64,000 bases of DNA, from assembly GCA_037501455.1 (NCBI GenBank), contig CM074863.1, positions 55,285,501-55,349,500 on the forward strand, read 5' to 3'. The stretch comes from Lantana camara. Its lineage: Eukaryota; Streptophyta; Magnoliopsida; Lamiales; Verbenaceae. Numbering within the stretch: position 1 is the stretch's first letter; each line of letters starts with the position of its first letter. Shown here in pieces: positions 21,702-34,372 of the stretch. The notes below the pieces were generated by a model that saw only the letters and a list, made by a program, of their open reading frames with translations, was not told where the DNA came from and ran no database searches. A program made the position numbers and the translations under genes.

Positions 21702-24700
21702 TTAATGATACTAATATTAACTATATTTATATAATATAAATATATATGTTAATAGTGTACGTGTGCATCAATTTTGTAATGCATGCATTTGTTATTAATA
21801 TCATAATTATGCATGCATGTATTATAAGTTATGTATATATTCGTATGTGTTTTTATATAATTTATAATATCATGAATTTTATTATTACATTTCGTATGAG
21901 TGACATTTACGTGCTTTGTTTCTATTTAAATTGATACCGGAATTTCGTGCAAATTTAATATGTTGAACTTATACGTGTCTTGTATATGAATATTTGTTCG
22001 TTTCGTATTTTCGGATTCATTTGCATGTGTTTCGGATTTAATTTTAATTTTGGAATCCAAGTCGGGGGCTAGCGAGCAATTAGCGCACCCTTGGTTCCGT
22101 ATTTAATATCTTGAGCTCGGGAACTCGGATTCGAGTTCCGTCAACTTCGCTGAACTCGTAACAAAAATTTGAGTTTAGGAAACTTAGCCTTATATTTTTC
22201 TAACGTCATTTGAACCTCCGAAATTCAACCAAAAAATGAAACCACGACGAAACTGACCTTGTTGCACTAAAATGACAATATCTTGCTCAAACCTTGACCA
22301 AACTAACTATGGTTAGACTTTTTGGAATCCTAACTCAACCCTTTATTCATCCATTAACCCCCCAAACCGAGATAACCCTTTCCAATTGCTGAAAATTGGC
22401 CAAACATCATCTGCTTCCCAGTTTTTCCCGTAGCTCAAGCCCTACCAAGAGATTCAAGCTCAAATCTCCTTCCAAACCTCCATTAATCCACAGGGTAAGC
22501 TTGGATATGTTATGTACATTCAATATGAGTCATTTTCATTCATTCATCCCCAAATTTGAGCATGGTTTCATGGATTTCTTGCTTGAGTTCGAAATAATAG
22601 GTTTAGAGCAAATTTGTTGATCTCTTTCGTTTCTTCATGGATTTGATTGATTCCAAGCCTGACAATGATTTTTTTGACATCCTCTTTTCATTTATGATCA
22701 TTGATTACATGGTAATTGAAGTATTCATGAGTTATCATTAAGGACACTTTGAGAAAATTCATGAAATAAACTCACATATCTTCATCTCATGTCTGAGCTT
22801 CCTTGGGGCTGACTTGTATGATAATTTGGAGTTGTTTTGCTGCATATTTGATAGCTTAATTGGCCTGAACTTGTTGGGAATAAATGAGATCAGTTGTGCC
22901 CTATTTTTACGTGATTCATGCCCTGTTTTGGCCTGAAATGTTTGCTGTCAGCTGCTGTGTCTTCTTGTTCTAGTTGCTGTTAGTTTTGTGCATTGTTAGG
23001 GCTGGATTGTTGTTGCATTTCATGCCAATTGTGGCTGCATATCTTGTTTGAATTTGGCTTAGGTTGTTGCTTCGTTTTTAAGCTAGAAAACAGGGGAAGC
23101 CTGCGTTTTTTTAATTGAACTGCTGCGTCCGACACGGGGGTGTCTTCCTGTCCCTTTTCAGCATGTAACGGGGGTGCACGGGGGATGGTTTTCTCTGTAC
23201 CGAGACACGGGGGTGTCTCGGTTTGTTCATTGTGGGTGACACGGGGGTTTCACCTTGTAATTTCATGCATTTTACTATTGTGTTGCTGTATATTGCTGCT
23301 GTTACTTTCCTTTTCTTCTTGCATGCATACGGTTTGCATGCATGTTGTTGTGGGAACGTAGGCATGCATATATATATGTGCATACTTATATAATTACATG
23401 CATTTTGGCAATATATATATATACATATATATTAAGGTATGAAATTGCATGAATTTTGCGTGCATGAATTGGTTTAATGCATGAGAATGCATGCATGGAA
23501 TTTATTAAAATTGGTTTTACATGCATATTGTTTTTGCATGCAAGGTTTATACGTGCATACTTATATATATTTATTAAATAGTAAATATTATTGATTTAAT
23601 TGATTTTAGAATTTAATTGTTACCTAGTTCCTGTTTTATTTAATTTGCTAAATTTAATTGAGTGTATTTAATTGTTTATTCTCTAAATGTAAATGCAATT
23701 GAATATGTTTAAGTTTGTATGTTCTAATTTAAATGTGATTTAACTTGTGCTATGATTATATGTGAAATTCTTGAATTGAATTGATTGAAATGTGAAATTA
23801 TGATTCGAATGAAAGTGAACGCTTCTATTGTCGAATGAAAGTAAATGAAAGTGAATGACTTGATTATATGATTTAAATGTGTTAATAGTGCACATGAACA
23901 TTTTCATAACATAATTTTATCTTTTATACATTCATATCATAATAATTTCATTGCCGAGCATCTTATTTGGTCATATGGAGTCTCACTTCACCTCTCTTGC
24001 ACAGATTTTGAGTCCGTTGGAGACGAGGCCGGTCCGTGAGGGTCGTGTGTTCTCCTTGTGGCCGTTTAAGGTGGGTTTCTCTTCTACTTAGATAAAACGA
24101 CCCGATATATCTCCCTATGTGAAAGGTTTTAAGCCAAAGTAATACGATTATATATATATTGAATTTTTTCTCGAGTAAATGATTGCAAATGTAAAGCCCT
24201 TATTTCATGAATCCTACCTAATGTTTTGGCGAGAATGATTGAATGTTCACAATGAATGGGGCCCAGGGACTTGGTGTGAGTGGGGACCCGAGGAGGCATG
24301 GGCTGACGGGAAACCCTCACACTAGTCCCACCAATGAACGGCGTAACCGGACCTCTTTAGGAGTTAGCGAGGAATGGACGCTGAGTGCCATCTGAGGAGT
24401 CATGTTCGCCTTTTGGTCAATGAATGGGTGGATGGGCCTTGCAAACCCGCCACCAACCCGGAGGAAGAAGGTGTAAATGTTAACGAATGCGCACGAAAGA
24501 ATGATATGCACGAAAAGAAAGAATGAATGAATGTTAATGAATTACACGAGGTGTTGGTTGGAGATAATGCACGCCCACTCGCCGGGCCAAGAATGACCTA
24601 ATGTTAATGAATTGTTATAACCCCTTTTGATGATTTCTATTCACCCACTTAGGAAATTCTTTAAAACCTCACTTGGGATTATAGCTTGCTTGTGATTGTT

Positions 24701-25190
24701 TAAATATTGTCGTATATTGCATTATGCCCTGCTTTTATACCCACCAGTCCCTTTTGGACTGAACCCGTTTGGCTTTCAGTTGTGTTGTGCAGGTGTCTTG
24801 GGAGCTATGCGGGATTTCGAGTCATAGGTTTTGTTTTCGTTTCTAGCCCTTTTGTATTTTGGTCTTACACCTGCATATTGCACTTTTGATCATTGTGTAT
24901 ATATGAATAATTTTGGAGCGTATTTGTTTCGAGCCGTGACGGCAATTATTAATGTATATGACTTACTTTTGGAGCTGTGATGCTCATTGTACGTACATAT
25001 GACGTATGTTCGTTTATTGCTTCCGCTTTAATGTTTATTCTGATTTTATGGTTCAAGGGTTAGTCCCGCCTAGCATAGAGTGTGTGTATGTCCCCGTTCG
25101 CCGTGATTTTGCTTGGGTATGGATCGTTCATTTCATATTCGGGTCAGGTCTCGGTGCTGGGGACGTGACACCTTGCGCTCGGGTGTTACA
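21522..25190 (+). repeat. LARD-3 LTR B (middle LTR)
   Basis: 3669 bp, TGTACCGCC...GTGTTACA. It follows the purine tract of internal copy 1 and is followed by the primer site of internal copy 2, so it serves both as a 3' and a 5' LTR. A TA repeat lies at 21662-21699 and the palindrome array at about 23131-23254. Confidence 0.9.
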
Positions 25191-25198
25191 TCCTTAAG

Positions 25199-25216
25199 TG
25201 GTATCAGAGCCTAGGG
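25199..25216 (+). other. LARD-3 primer-binding site
   Basis: TGGTATCAGAGCCTAGGG, 8 bases (TCCTTAAG) after the LTR end, complementary to tRNA-iMet. Confidence 0.88.
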
Positions 25217-25879
25217 TTGCAAAACCCGGGTCGTGTGGGTCCGTCTAGGTCGTTCGGCATAGGAACTAAGTGATAATGTGTGCATTGCATCGATTTTGGA
25301 ACATGGAATTATCTTTCTTTTAATCTTATCGAATTACTTGTTGCATTCTATATTGAATCTGTGCCTTTCGTGTTGAATAAGTGCCATGAACATGTATTAA
25401 TCGCATGCATATATCTCCGAAATGAGTTATGATTTACAGGTTATGAAAATAATATCAAAGCACGGCCAAATATCACGCTAACAGCGCTCTATTGCAAGTC
25501 CCTTTTTGAGGCATGGAAGATAGGAGGGTTGTACGGGGAAATGATATAGAGGATTCGAGATGTGTGGTCTTCATGGATAGAGCTAGAGCTCAAGGTGAGG
25601 AACTGAATTGGAAGTTCGACTCCAGAGATGCAAGTATAGAAGGACACTTGGTGAAATAAGGATGGATCGTGAGATGGTTATGACTTAGAAGATCGACATA
25701 CACAACTCTACATATAAGGGTTCGGACCATTGAAGAGGTGCCGAGGATGGAGAGGAGTCAAGGTAAAATGGGTTCGGTAGAAGTTATGAACCAAGGGTCG
25801 ACAAAGAAGGATTTCTAACTACACCTAGTGATTAGAAATCGAGTTTGTTGAAGCTAAGACTGGGAAGAGTTGGATTTAG

Positions 25880-26092
25880 GTGCTCTGGATGCCGATTACT
25901 GATGGGAAACGAGTCTGGAAGGGAGTGGAGAGAGAGGCAAGTAATTGTGTGAATACAAATTTAGGGAAGGTGGCGATATTGAGGACGGGATTTGAGTACG
26001 TTTTCCAAATCCAAGCTGAATTGTCATGTTATGAAATTGAATTGGAAGATATGGAGCAACAAATGGTAACGATAAAGAAAGGCAAAGACTAG
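25880..26092 (+). pseudogene. Conserved short ORF of LARD internal regions, copy 2
   Basis: Same 70-codon frame as at 19008-19220, with a few substitutions (for example FEYVFQIQ against FKFVFQIQ) and no shift or stop between the ends. Function unknown. Its value is as a comparison point: a frame kept open in two copies and in a diverged relative (52593-52874) could reflect past coding selection or only recent common descent. Confidence 0.4.
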
Positions 26093-28166
26093 TTGAAGGA
26101 TTATTCTCGGGAAGAGACTCTTTGCAAGGAAATCCTACGCTCAAGTATAAGCAATTGGAGGTGAATTAAACTCATAAAAGATAAGCATGGGAGTCTTGAT
26201 CACGGTGATGGCGAGAAGTAGTGTTCAGAATTACATTAGGGTTCAATTTTGTAAGAGAATTTGGGCAATGTTGAAGAGTGATTCTCGGGGAAGAAATGCA
26301 TAGGATAATTCAGTGGATGATGAAGAAATTAGGGATCGTGAACTTGCAATTCCGGACATTGGAAGAGATAAGTGATACAAAAGGATTCAAGGAAAGCTTG
26401 AAAACCGTGGGAAGGGCAAGGAATAATCACCAAGTCAAAGTAACCTCGGGATTGGAAGAACGAAGAAAAACTACTGAACTAATAGCTTACCACATTGGTG
26501 TTAGGTTCTAAAACATTTATAGCACGTGCATCATACTTCGCATTAATTATTTACTCTTCTGGACTTATGTTTATCCGTGCATTTCTATTTGGTTTCATTG
26601 CACTAATGTGTTACATGATTGCTTGATGTAAGAGTGATACATGCATCGTCAATCTTAACCCGACATGCATTTTAGTGTTTATTTGATAGGAAGTTCCTTC
26701 ATCTCAACCATCAAGTATCATTTTAACTGAGCCACCTCAGAATTTAGATGAAAGGAAATGATAGAGTTACATAGGTAGGTAACGTTGGAGAAAATAAAGA
26801 ACCTCAAATAAGGGACAGGTTGATGGAAATGAGATTCAGAAAGAGAAGCGAAACTAGAGTTGGCTTTAGGGTGTTGGATCGAACAAGAATAGAGAAGGGG
26901 GTTGCTATGTTCGTTAAATTCATCCCCTCCCCCCAAATGAGATTGTTTTATCAAGAATTTCGGTGAAAGATGGATTGATGGTGTTCAAGGTATAACGATA
27001 GAAAATTTAAGGGGGAGAGCGTAACCAAGAAGCAAAAATTAAAACTTGAAGTTGTGGCTGAAGAAATAAATGATAGAGATAACGGAAGTGCAATTAGGAA
27101 GATCCGGGGTTATGTTAGTGAGCGGAAATGAATAAGACGACTTTAACGGTTGGCCATTAAAATGAGGGTAGGCCACTAAATTCGGGTTGAAGATTTTCAC
27201 GAGGAATTGGGAAGATAGTTCATTGAATTTTCTACATATGTAAGTCGATTTGAAGATGGAGGAGTTACGGAGAAGTTAAGGAAACTCTCTAGTTGACTTA
27301 TCGAGAGGGAATCAATTCGAATTAACACAGAAAGAGATGCTGTCAATAAAGCTTGGTCCAATGAGTTGGAAGGAGTTAAGAAGAAACAAGACCGAAGAGG
27401 ATGAACATTGAGAAATCTAAATCAAAACCTACGAATCGTCAAGAACCTTCTGTCTTCGATTTAAGAAATATGGGACTAATTATTGAATATAACCTTCAGG
27501 GGGTTCAAAGGGAATGAACGGATCATAGGAACGGAAGATGGGAAAGGATTTGTGTTGAGAGAGACCATAAGAATAAACATCTTAAGGTCGGGATTGAATG
27601 ATCAAGGTTGTCCAGAGTGGTTATCCTTAGGGATATGTTAGACTTCGATATGCTAAAGGTAATAACTATGGACCTGAGTTCGAGATGGACGATTTAAGGA
27701 TATTCGGGGAGGTCAAGCTCGGTCAATTAAAAAGAATTGGTTGGTCGAACGAAGATTATGGGAAATGGTGAAGACTGGAAACAGTACAAGTTAGAAGGGA
27801 TTCAAGAGTATAATCCTTAAAGGATTCATCAATTGCTTCACCGGGGTACCCTGAAGAGGTTATAGACAAGTTGAGCACTAAGTTTATCATCAGGACAGAT
27901 CATGCAGTGGACAACGACAACTCACAATTCTAAATTTCGCAACTACGGTGAACGGTAGTTATAGCATCCATGATACATGCATCCATACAAACTTAACTTA
28001 AATAATTTTGATATTATGTGCTTTGATATCTTATCATGTTAAATTACTTGGAGCAATTGATAACCAACGTGGACGATGTCTGTTACTTGCTTTGGGGTGT
28101 CTTACAATTATGGTTTCGCGTGTGTGGCTTGGGAGTATTGGAGACTTCCATGCTCTTATTTTGTTC

Positions 28167-28398
28167 GAGAGACGGGGTGCACTCGTTGTTTGTAAGAGAC
28201 GGGGATGCTCTTATTTTTGTTCGAGAGACGGGGTGCTATCTTTGCTTGCGAGAGACGGGGTTCTCTCTTTGTTTCTTTTGAGAGACGGGGTTCTCTCATT
28301 GTTGTTGGAGAGACGGAGATTCTCTCTTTGTTGTTTGTAAGGAACGGGGTTCCTTCATTGATTGTTTCCAGACAGATAGTGAATCCAAGGACGGATTC
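28167..28398 (+). repeat. Pre-PPT hairpin array, LARD-3 copy 2
   Basis: Eight hairpins start near 28167, 28195, 28223, 28249, 28279, 28307, 28338 and 28381. The loop ACGGGGT and the order match copy 1, but one GAGAGACGGGGTTCTCTC unit (28249 or 28279) is duplicated. Two units have a broken arm (28167 GCACTC, 28223 GCTATC). Confidence 0.82.
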
Positions 28399-28415
28399 TT
28401 TTGAGGGGGAGAGGT

Positions 28416-28546
28416 TGTAATGCCCCCGTTTTTCTTATTTTGTACAGCATGACATATGTGTTCCTCAAATTGCACGAATAATTATTTATACGTGTTTTAC
28501 ATATTTAATTTATTTTAAATGTATTCAATGTTAATTATTTTATTTT

Positions 28547-28590
<44 letters not shown>

Positions 28591-30438
28591 TTAATGATAC
28601 TAATATTAACTATATTTATATAATATAAATATATATGTTAATAGTGTACGTGTGCATCAATTTTGTAATGCATGCATTTGTTATTAATATCATAATTATG
28701 CATGCATGTATTATAAGTTATATATATATATATATTCGTATGTGTTTTTATATTATTTATAATATCATGAATTTTATTGTCACATTGCGTATGAGTGACA
28801 TTTACGTGCTTCGTTTCTATTTAAATTGATACCGGAATTTCGTGCAAATTTAATATGTTGAACTTATACGTGTCTTGTATATGAATATTTGTCCGTTTCA
28901 TATTTTCGTATTCATTTGCATGTGTTTCAGATTTAATTTTAATTTTGGAATCCAAGTTGGGGGCTAACGAGCAATTAGCGCACCCTTGGTTCCGTATTTA
29001 ATATCTTGAGCTCGGGAATTCGGATTCGAGTTCCGTCAACTTCGCTGAACTCGTAACAAAAGTTCGAGTTTATTAAACTTAGCCTTATATTTTTCCAACG
29101 TCATTTGAACCTCCGAGATTCAACCGAAAAATGAAACGACGATGAAACTGACCTTGTTGCACTAAAATGACCATATCTTGCTGAAACCTTGAGCAAATTA
29201 ACTATGGTTAGACTTTTTGGAACCCTAACTCAACCCTTTATTTATCCATTAACCCCCCAAACCGAGATAACCCTTCCCACTTGCTGAAAATTGGCCAAAC
29301 ATCATCTGTTTCCCAGTTTTTCCAGTAGCTTATGCCCTACCAAGAGATTCAAGCTCAAATCTCCTTCCAAACCTCCATTAATCCACAGGGTAAGCTTGGA
29401 TATGTTATCTAAATTCAATATGAGTCATTTTCATTCATTCATCCCCAAATTTGAGCATGGTTTCATGGATTTCTTGCCTGAGTTCGAAATAATAGGTTTA
29501 GAGCAAATTTGTTGATCTCTTTCGTTTCTTCATGGATTTGATTGATTCCAAGCCTGACAATGATTTTTTTGACATCCTCTTTTCATTTATGATCATTGAT
29601 TACATGATAATTGAAGTATTCATGAGTTATCATTAAGGACACTTTGAGAAAATTCATGAAATAAACTCACATATCTTCATCTCATGTCTGAGCTTCCTTG
29701 GGGCTGACTTGTATGATAATTTGGAGTTGTTTTGCTGCATATTTGATAGCTTAATTGGCCTGAACTTGTTGGGAATAAATGAGATCAGTTGTGCCCTGTT
29801 TTTACGTGATTCATGCCCTGTTTTGGCCTGAAATGTTTGTTGTCAGCTGCTATGTCTTCTTGTTCTAGTTGCTGTTAGTTTTATGCATTGTTAGGGCTGG
29901 ATTGTTGTTGCATTTCATGCCAATTGTGGCTGCATATCTTGTTTGAATTTGGCTTAGGTTGTTGCTGCGTTTTTAAGCTAGAAAACAGGGGAAGCCTGCG
30001 TTTTTTTGATTGAACTGCTACGTCCGACACGGGGGTGTCTTCCTGTCCCTTTTCAGCATGTAACGGGGGTGCATGGGGGATGGTTTTCTCTGTACCGAGA
30101 CACGGGGGTGTCTCGGTTTGTTCATTGTGGGTGACACGGGGGTGTCATCTTGTAATTTCATGCATTTTGTTGCTGTGTTGCTGTGTATTGCTGTTGTTAC
30201 TTTCCTTTTCTTCTTGCATGCATACGGTTTGCATGCATGTTGTTGTGGGAACGTAGGCATGCATATATATATGTACATACTTAAATAATTACATGCATTT
30301 TGGCAATATATATATATATACATATATATTAAGGTATGAAATTGCATGAATTTTGCATGCATGAGAATGCATGCATGGAATTTATTAAAATTGGTTTTAC
30401 ATGCATATTGTTTTTGCATGCATGGTTTATACGTGCAT

Positions 30439-30487
<49 letters not shown>

Positions 30488-32165
30488 ATATATTACATGC
30501 TATAATATAATATATGCTTATATATATTTATATATATTTATTAAATAGTAAATATTATTGTTTTAATTGATTTTAGAATTTAATTGTTACCTAGTTCAGG
30601 TTTTATTTAATTTCCTAAATTTAATTGAGTGTATTTAATTGTTTATTCTCTAAATGTAAATGCAATTGAATATGTTTAAGTTTGTATGTTCGAATTCAAA
30701 TGTGATTTAACTTGTGCTATGATTATATGTGAAATTCTTGAATTGAATTGATTGAAATGTGAAATTATGATTCGAATGAAAGTGAACGCTTCTATTGGCG
30801 AATGAAAGTAAATGAATATGAATGACTTGACTATATGATTTAAATGTGTTAATAGTGCATATGAACATTTTCGTAACATAATTTTATCTTTTATACATTC
30901 ATATCATAATAATTTCATTGCCGAGCGTCTTATTTGGTCATATGGAGTCTCACTTCACCTCTCTTGCACAGATTTTGAGTCCGTTGGAGACGAGGCCGGT
31001 CCGTGAGGCTCGTGTGTTCTCCTTGTTGCCGTTTAAGGTGGGTTTCTCTTCTACTTAGATAAAACGACCCTATATATCTCCCTATGTGAAAGGTTTTAAG
31101 CCAAAGTAATACGATTATATATATATTGAGTCTTTTCTCGAGTAAATGATTGCAAGCATAAAACCCTTATTTCATGAATCCTACCTAATGTTTTGGCGAG
31201 AATGATTGAATGTTCACAATGAATGGGGCCTAGGGACTTGGTGTGAGTGGGGACCCGAGGAGGCATGGGCTGACGGGAAACCCTCACACTAGTCCCACCA
31301 ATGAACGGCGTAACCGGACCTCGTTAGGAGTTAGCTAGGAATGGACGCTGAGTGTCATCTGGGGAGTCATGTTCCCCTTTTAGTCAATGAATGGGTGGAT
31401 GGGCCTTGCAAACCCGCCACCAACCCGGAGGAAGAAGGTGTAAATGTTATTGAATGCACACGAAAGAATGATATGCATGAAAAGAAAGAATGAAAGAATG
31501 AATGAATGTTAATGAATTACACGAGGTGTTGGTTGGAGATAATGCACGCCCACTCGCCGGGCCAATAATGACCTAATGTTAATGAATCGTTATAACCCCT
31601 TTTGATGATTTCTATTCACCCACTTGGGAAATTCTTTAAAACCTCACTTGGGATTATAGCTTGCTTGTGATTGTTTAAATATTATCGTATATTACATTAT
31701 GCCCTGCTTTTATACCCACCAGTCCCTTTTGGACTGAACCCGTTTGGCTTTCAATTGTGTTGTGCAGGTGTCTTGGGAGCTAGGCGGGATTTCGAGTCAT
31801 AGGTTTTGTTTTGGTTTCTAGCCCTTTTGTATTTTGGTCTTACACTTGCATATTGCACTTTTGATCATTGTATATATATGAATAATTATGGAGCGTATTT
31901 GTTTTGAGCCGTGACGGCAATTATTAATGTATATGACTTACTTTTGGAGCTGTGATGCTCATTATACGTATATATGACGTATGTTCGTATATTTCTTCCG
32001 CTTTAATGTTTATTCTGATTTTATAGTTCAAGGGTTAGTCCCGCCTAGCATAGAGTGTGTGTATGTCCCCGTTCGCCGTGATTTGGCTTGGGTATGGATC
32101 GTTCATTTCATATTCAGGTCGGGTCTCGGTGCGGGGGATGTGACACCTTGCGCTCGGGTGTTACA
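28416..32165 (+). repeat. LARD-3 LTR C (3' LTR)
   Basis: 3750 bp, TGTAATGCCCCCG...GTGTTACA, ending at the TTGGG duplication (32166-32170). It has TA repeats at 28548-28586 and a longer one at 30442-30483 that is absent from LTR B and accounts for much of the length difference. Confidence 0.9.
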
Positions 32166-32170
32166 TTGGG

Positions 32171-32526
32171 AAAGCTTTGTGAGGGAGTTTCATAACAAAT
32201 ACATCCCTCCAAGTGCTCGTGAAAGAAGACTCCAAGAATTTATGGAGTTGAAACAAGGAGGAAGGTCGGTTGAGGAGTACATTTTGGACTTCGAGAGGTT
32301 AGTCCCGTATGCTACTCACATTACGGATGTGGATTCATTGAAAGCAAGGAATTTTACTCACGGGTTGCGAAAGGATATCCAAGAGGCTCTTCAAGCATCT
32401 ACGGTTGACACGTGGGAGAAAGCCACGAGGAAGGCCTTGAAGGTAGAGGCGCAGAAGATTAGGTTGAGGTCCCCCGGTTTTTCCCTCGGGGCCCAGTTCC
32501 GGCTCAAACTTGGGCAAGAGACCTGA
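32171..32526 (+). pseudogene. Gypsy-2 gag, central part
   Basis: Gag resumes directly after LARD-3 with WESFVREFHNKYIPPSARERR, a conserved Retrotrans_gag segment, followed by a helical region (GGRSVEEYILDFERLVPYA). The frame runs to TGA at 32524-32526; from about 32510 the coding continues in another frame, so one frameshift lies near 32490-32510. A longer frame that begins at 31981 is LTR sequence read into gag. Confidence 0.82.
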
Positions 32527-33073
32527 CACATCAAGTGGGCCTCCGGTTTTCAAAGCCCAAGGATCTATTCCTTTTCAGAAGAAGGCCCGACCCGCTGTAT
32601 TGGCTCTACCTGCTCCACAGGCCCCAATTCGATGTTCTTACTGCAATGGGCCGAACCATACTGAGGAGATGTGCAGGAGGAAGTTTAACCGATGCTTTGG
32701 TTGTGGGGAAATCGGCCATATGGTGAATGCTTGTCCGACAAGGAGAAATAACCCGCAACCTTTGAATGTGATGCCTCCAAAAGCTCCTATCCAACCTAGG
32801 GCCTATGCTATTGAGGGAGAGGAAGAGAATGCGGAGCCAGATGCAAAAGCCGTGGTGGAAGGTAGAATACACATTCATGGCATCCCATTATATGCATTGT
32901 TTGATCCGGGAGCAACGCATTCATTTATTGCTTCCCGGCTTGTACCTTTTCTCTCATTGCCTGCTGTGTGTTTTAGTGCTTCTTTTGTTGTGAGTTCTCC
33001 TCTCGGGGGGAGCTTGGTGACTAACCGAGTGTTTCGTGAGTGCCCGGTGAGTGTTGAGGGCCAAGAGTACTAG
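32510..33073 (+). pseudogene. Gypsy-2 nucleocapsid and protease
   Basis: Two CCHC zinc knuckles in tandem: 32633-32674 (C-S-Y-C...H...C) and 32693-32734 (C-F-G-C...H...C). Both keep all four ligands. The protease motif reads L-F-D-P-G-A-T-H-S-F with the triad at 32903-32911; the middle residue is Pro where active gypsy proteases have Ser or Thr, so the enzyme is probably dead. TAG at 33071-33073 ends the frame in the protease C-terminal part, and the same frame goes on to the LGMDW motif. Confidence 0.82.
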
Positions 33074-34369
33074 GCAGAATTGATCGAGATGCCCATCAAG
33101 AGGTATGATTTGATTCTGGGTATGGATTGGTTGTTTCGACATCAAGCTTTGATGGACTGTCGCGCTAAGAAGGTTTCGTTGGGTTCTACAGTTTTCTCGG
33201 GCAATAGATTGAAGGTTAGCCCGTTTATTTCGTTCGTGGAAGCTAATAAGTTGGTCCGGAATGGTGCAACGGGCTATGTGGCTTATCTTTTGAACAAACC
33301 TAAGGACCAAGCCAAAATCGAAGAGACAGAGGTCGTGAAGGACTTTCTTGATGTGTTCCCGGAGAGTTTGGGATCTCTACCTCCCGATCGGGACATCGAA
33401 TTTGTCATTGACCTCTATCCCGGAGCCGAACCGTATGCGAAATCCCCTTATAGGATGGCTCCAGCAGAGTTGAAGGAGCTGAAGACGCAATTGGACGAGC
33501 TCTTAGAATGTGGCTACATCCGTCCGAGTACCTCGCCTTGGGGTGCTCCAGTCCTATTTGTAAAGAAGAAAGACGGGACTTTATGGATGTGTATCGACTA
33601 CAGAGAGCTTAACCGGTTAACGGTTAAAAACAAATACCCCCTACCTCACATTGAAGAGTTGTTTGATCTTCTCCAAGGTTCGCGAGTGTATTCCAAGCTG
33701 GATTTGAGACAAGGGTATTACCAGTTGCGTATCCGGGGAGAAGATATACCGAAGACGGGTTTCAATACTCATTATGGGCACTTTGAGTTCGTGGTCATGC
33801 CTTTTGGCCTCACAAATGCCCCGGCTGCATTTAGGGATATGACGCACCGAATATTCCGGCCTTACCTCGATAAATTCGTGGTCATCTTTATAGATGATAT
33901 TCTGGTGTATTCGAGGTCCACTGAAGAGCATGCGCAGCATTTGAGAATGGTTTTAACCAAGCTTCGAGATCATCAACTGTACGCCAAGTTCAGCAAGTGT
34001 GAGTTCTGGATCAATCAGGTTTCTTTCTTGGGTCATTTTATTTCGGGTGTTGGTATAGAAGTTGATCCGGCGAAGATTGAGACGATAATGCTATGGAAGC
34101 AACTGAAGAATGCCTCAGAGATAAGAAGTTTTCTCAGGTTGGCGGGATATTACCGGTGTTTTGTGAAGGATTTTTCTAAGATAGCCGCCCCGTTGACCCG
34201 GTTAACAAAGAAAGAGGTGAAATTCGAGTGGGATGAGGCGTGTGAGAAGAGTTTTCAGGCTCTTAAGGAACGCTTGACAACTGCACCGGTTCTGACTTTA
34301 CCACAAGGTTCCGAAAGCTACGTAGTGTACACCGACCACCAAAGTCTCAAGTACCTTTTCACGCAGTAG
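33074..34369 (+). pseudogene. Gypsy-2 protease end, reverse transcriptase and truncated RNase H
   Basis: Contains LILGMDWL of the protease end, then RT with the KKKDGT region, [26 protein letters not shown] and the catalytic F-I-D-D (33887-33898). RT connection and thumb motifs follow. RNase H is cut short: after [11 protein letters not shown] the sequence jumps to [12 protein letters not shown] near 34330, so the segment that should carry the first catalytic Asp and the Glu is absent, while the frame is kept. TAG at 34367-34369 interrupts. The deletion removes an estimated 60-70 residues, judged from the family's usual length. Confidence 0.85.
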
Positions 34370-34372
34370 GAT

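Larger units (their letters stand above)
25217..28415 (+). mobile_element. LARD-3 internal region, copy 2
   Basis: Complete internal region from after the primer site to the purine tract TGAGGGGGAGAGGT (28402-28415). It is colinear with copy 1 and contains the same short ORF (25880-26092). It has no gag or pol. The hairpin array at its end has eight units rather than seven. Confidence 0.87.
16577..32165 (+). mobile_element. LARD-3: gag-less LTR retrotransposon with three LTRs
   Basis: The unit is flanked by the perfect duplication TTGGG (16572-16576 and 32166-32170). It consists of LTR A (truncated), internal copy 1, LTR B (3669 bp), internal copy 2, and LTR C (3750 bp). Both internal copies (~3.1-3.2 kb) carry a purine tract at their end; only copy 2 keeps the primer site. 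No gag, protease, RT or integrase motif is visible, so this is a large retrotransposon derivative that needs proteins from another element. LTR termini, the LTR-PBS spacing and the LTR palindrome array resemble Gypsy-2, a plausible helper lineage. One duplication around three LTRs implies one insertion followed by unequal recombination. Confidence 0.9.
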
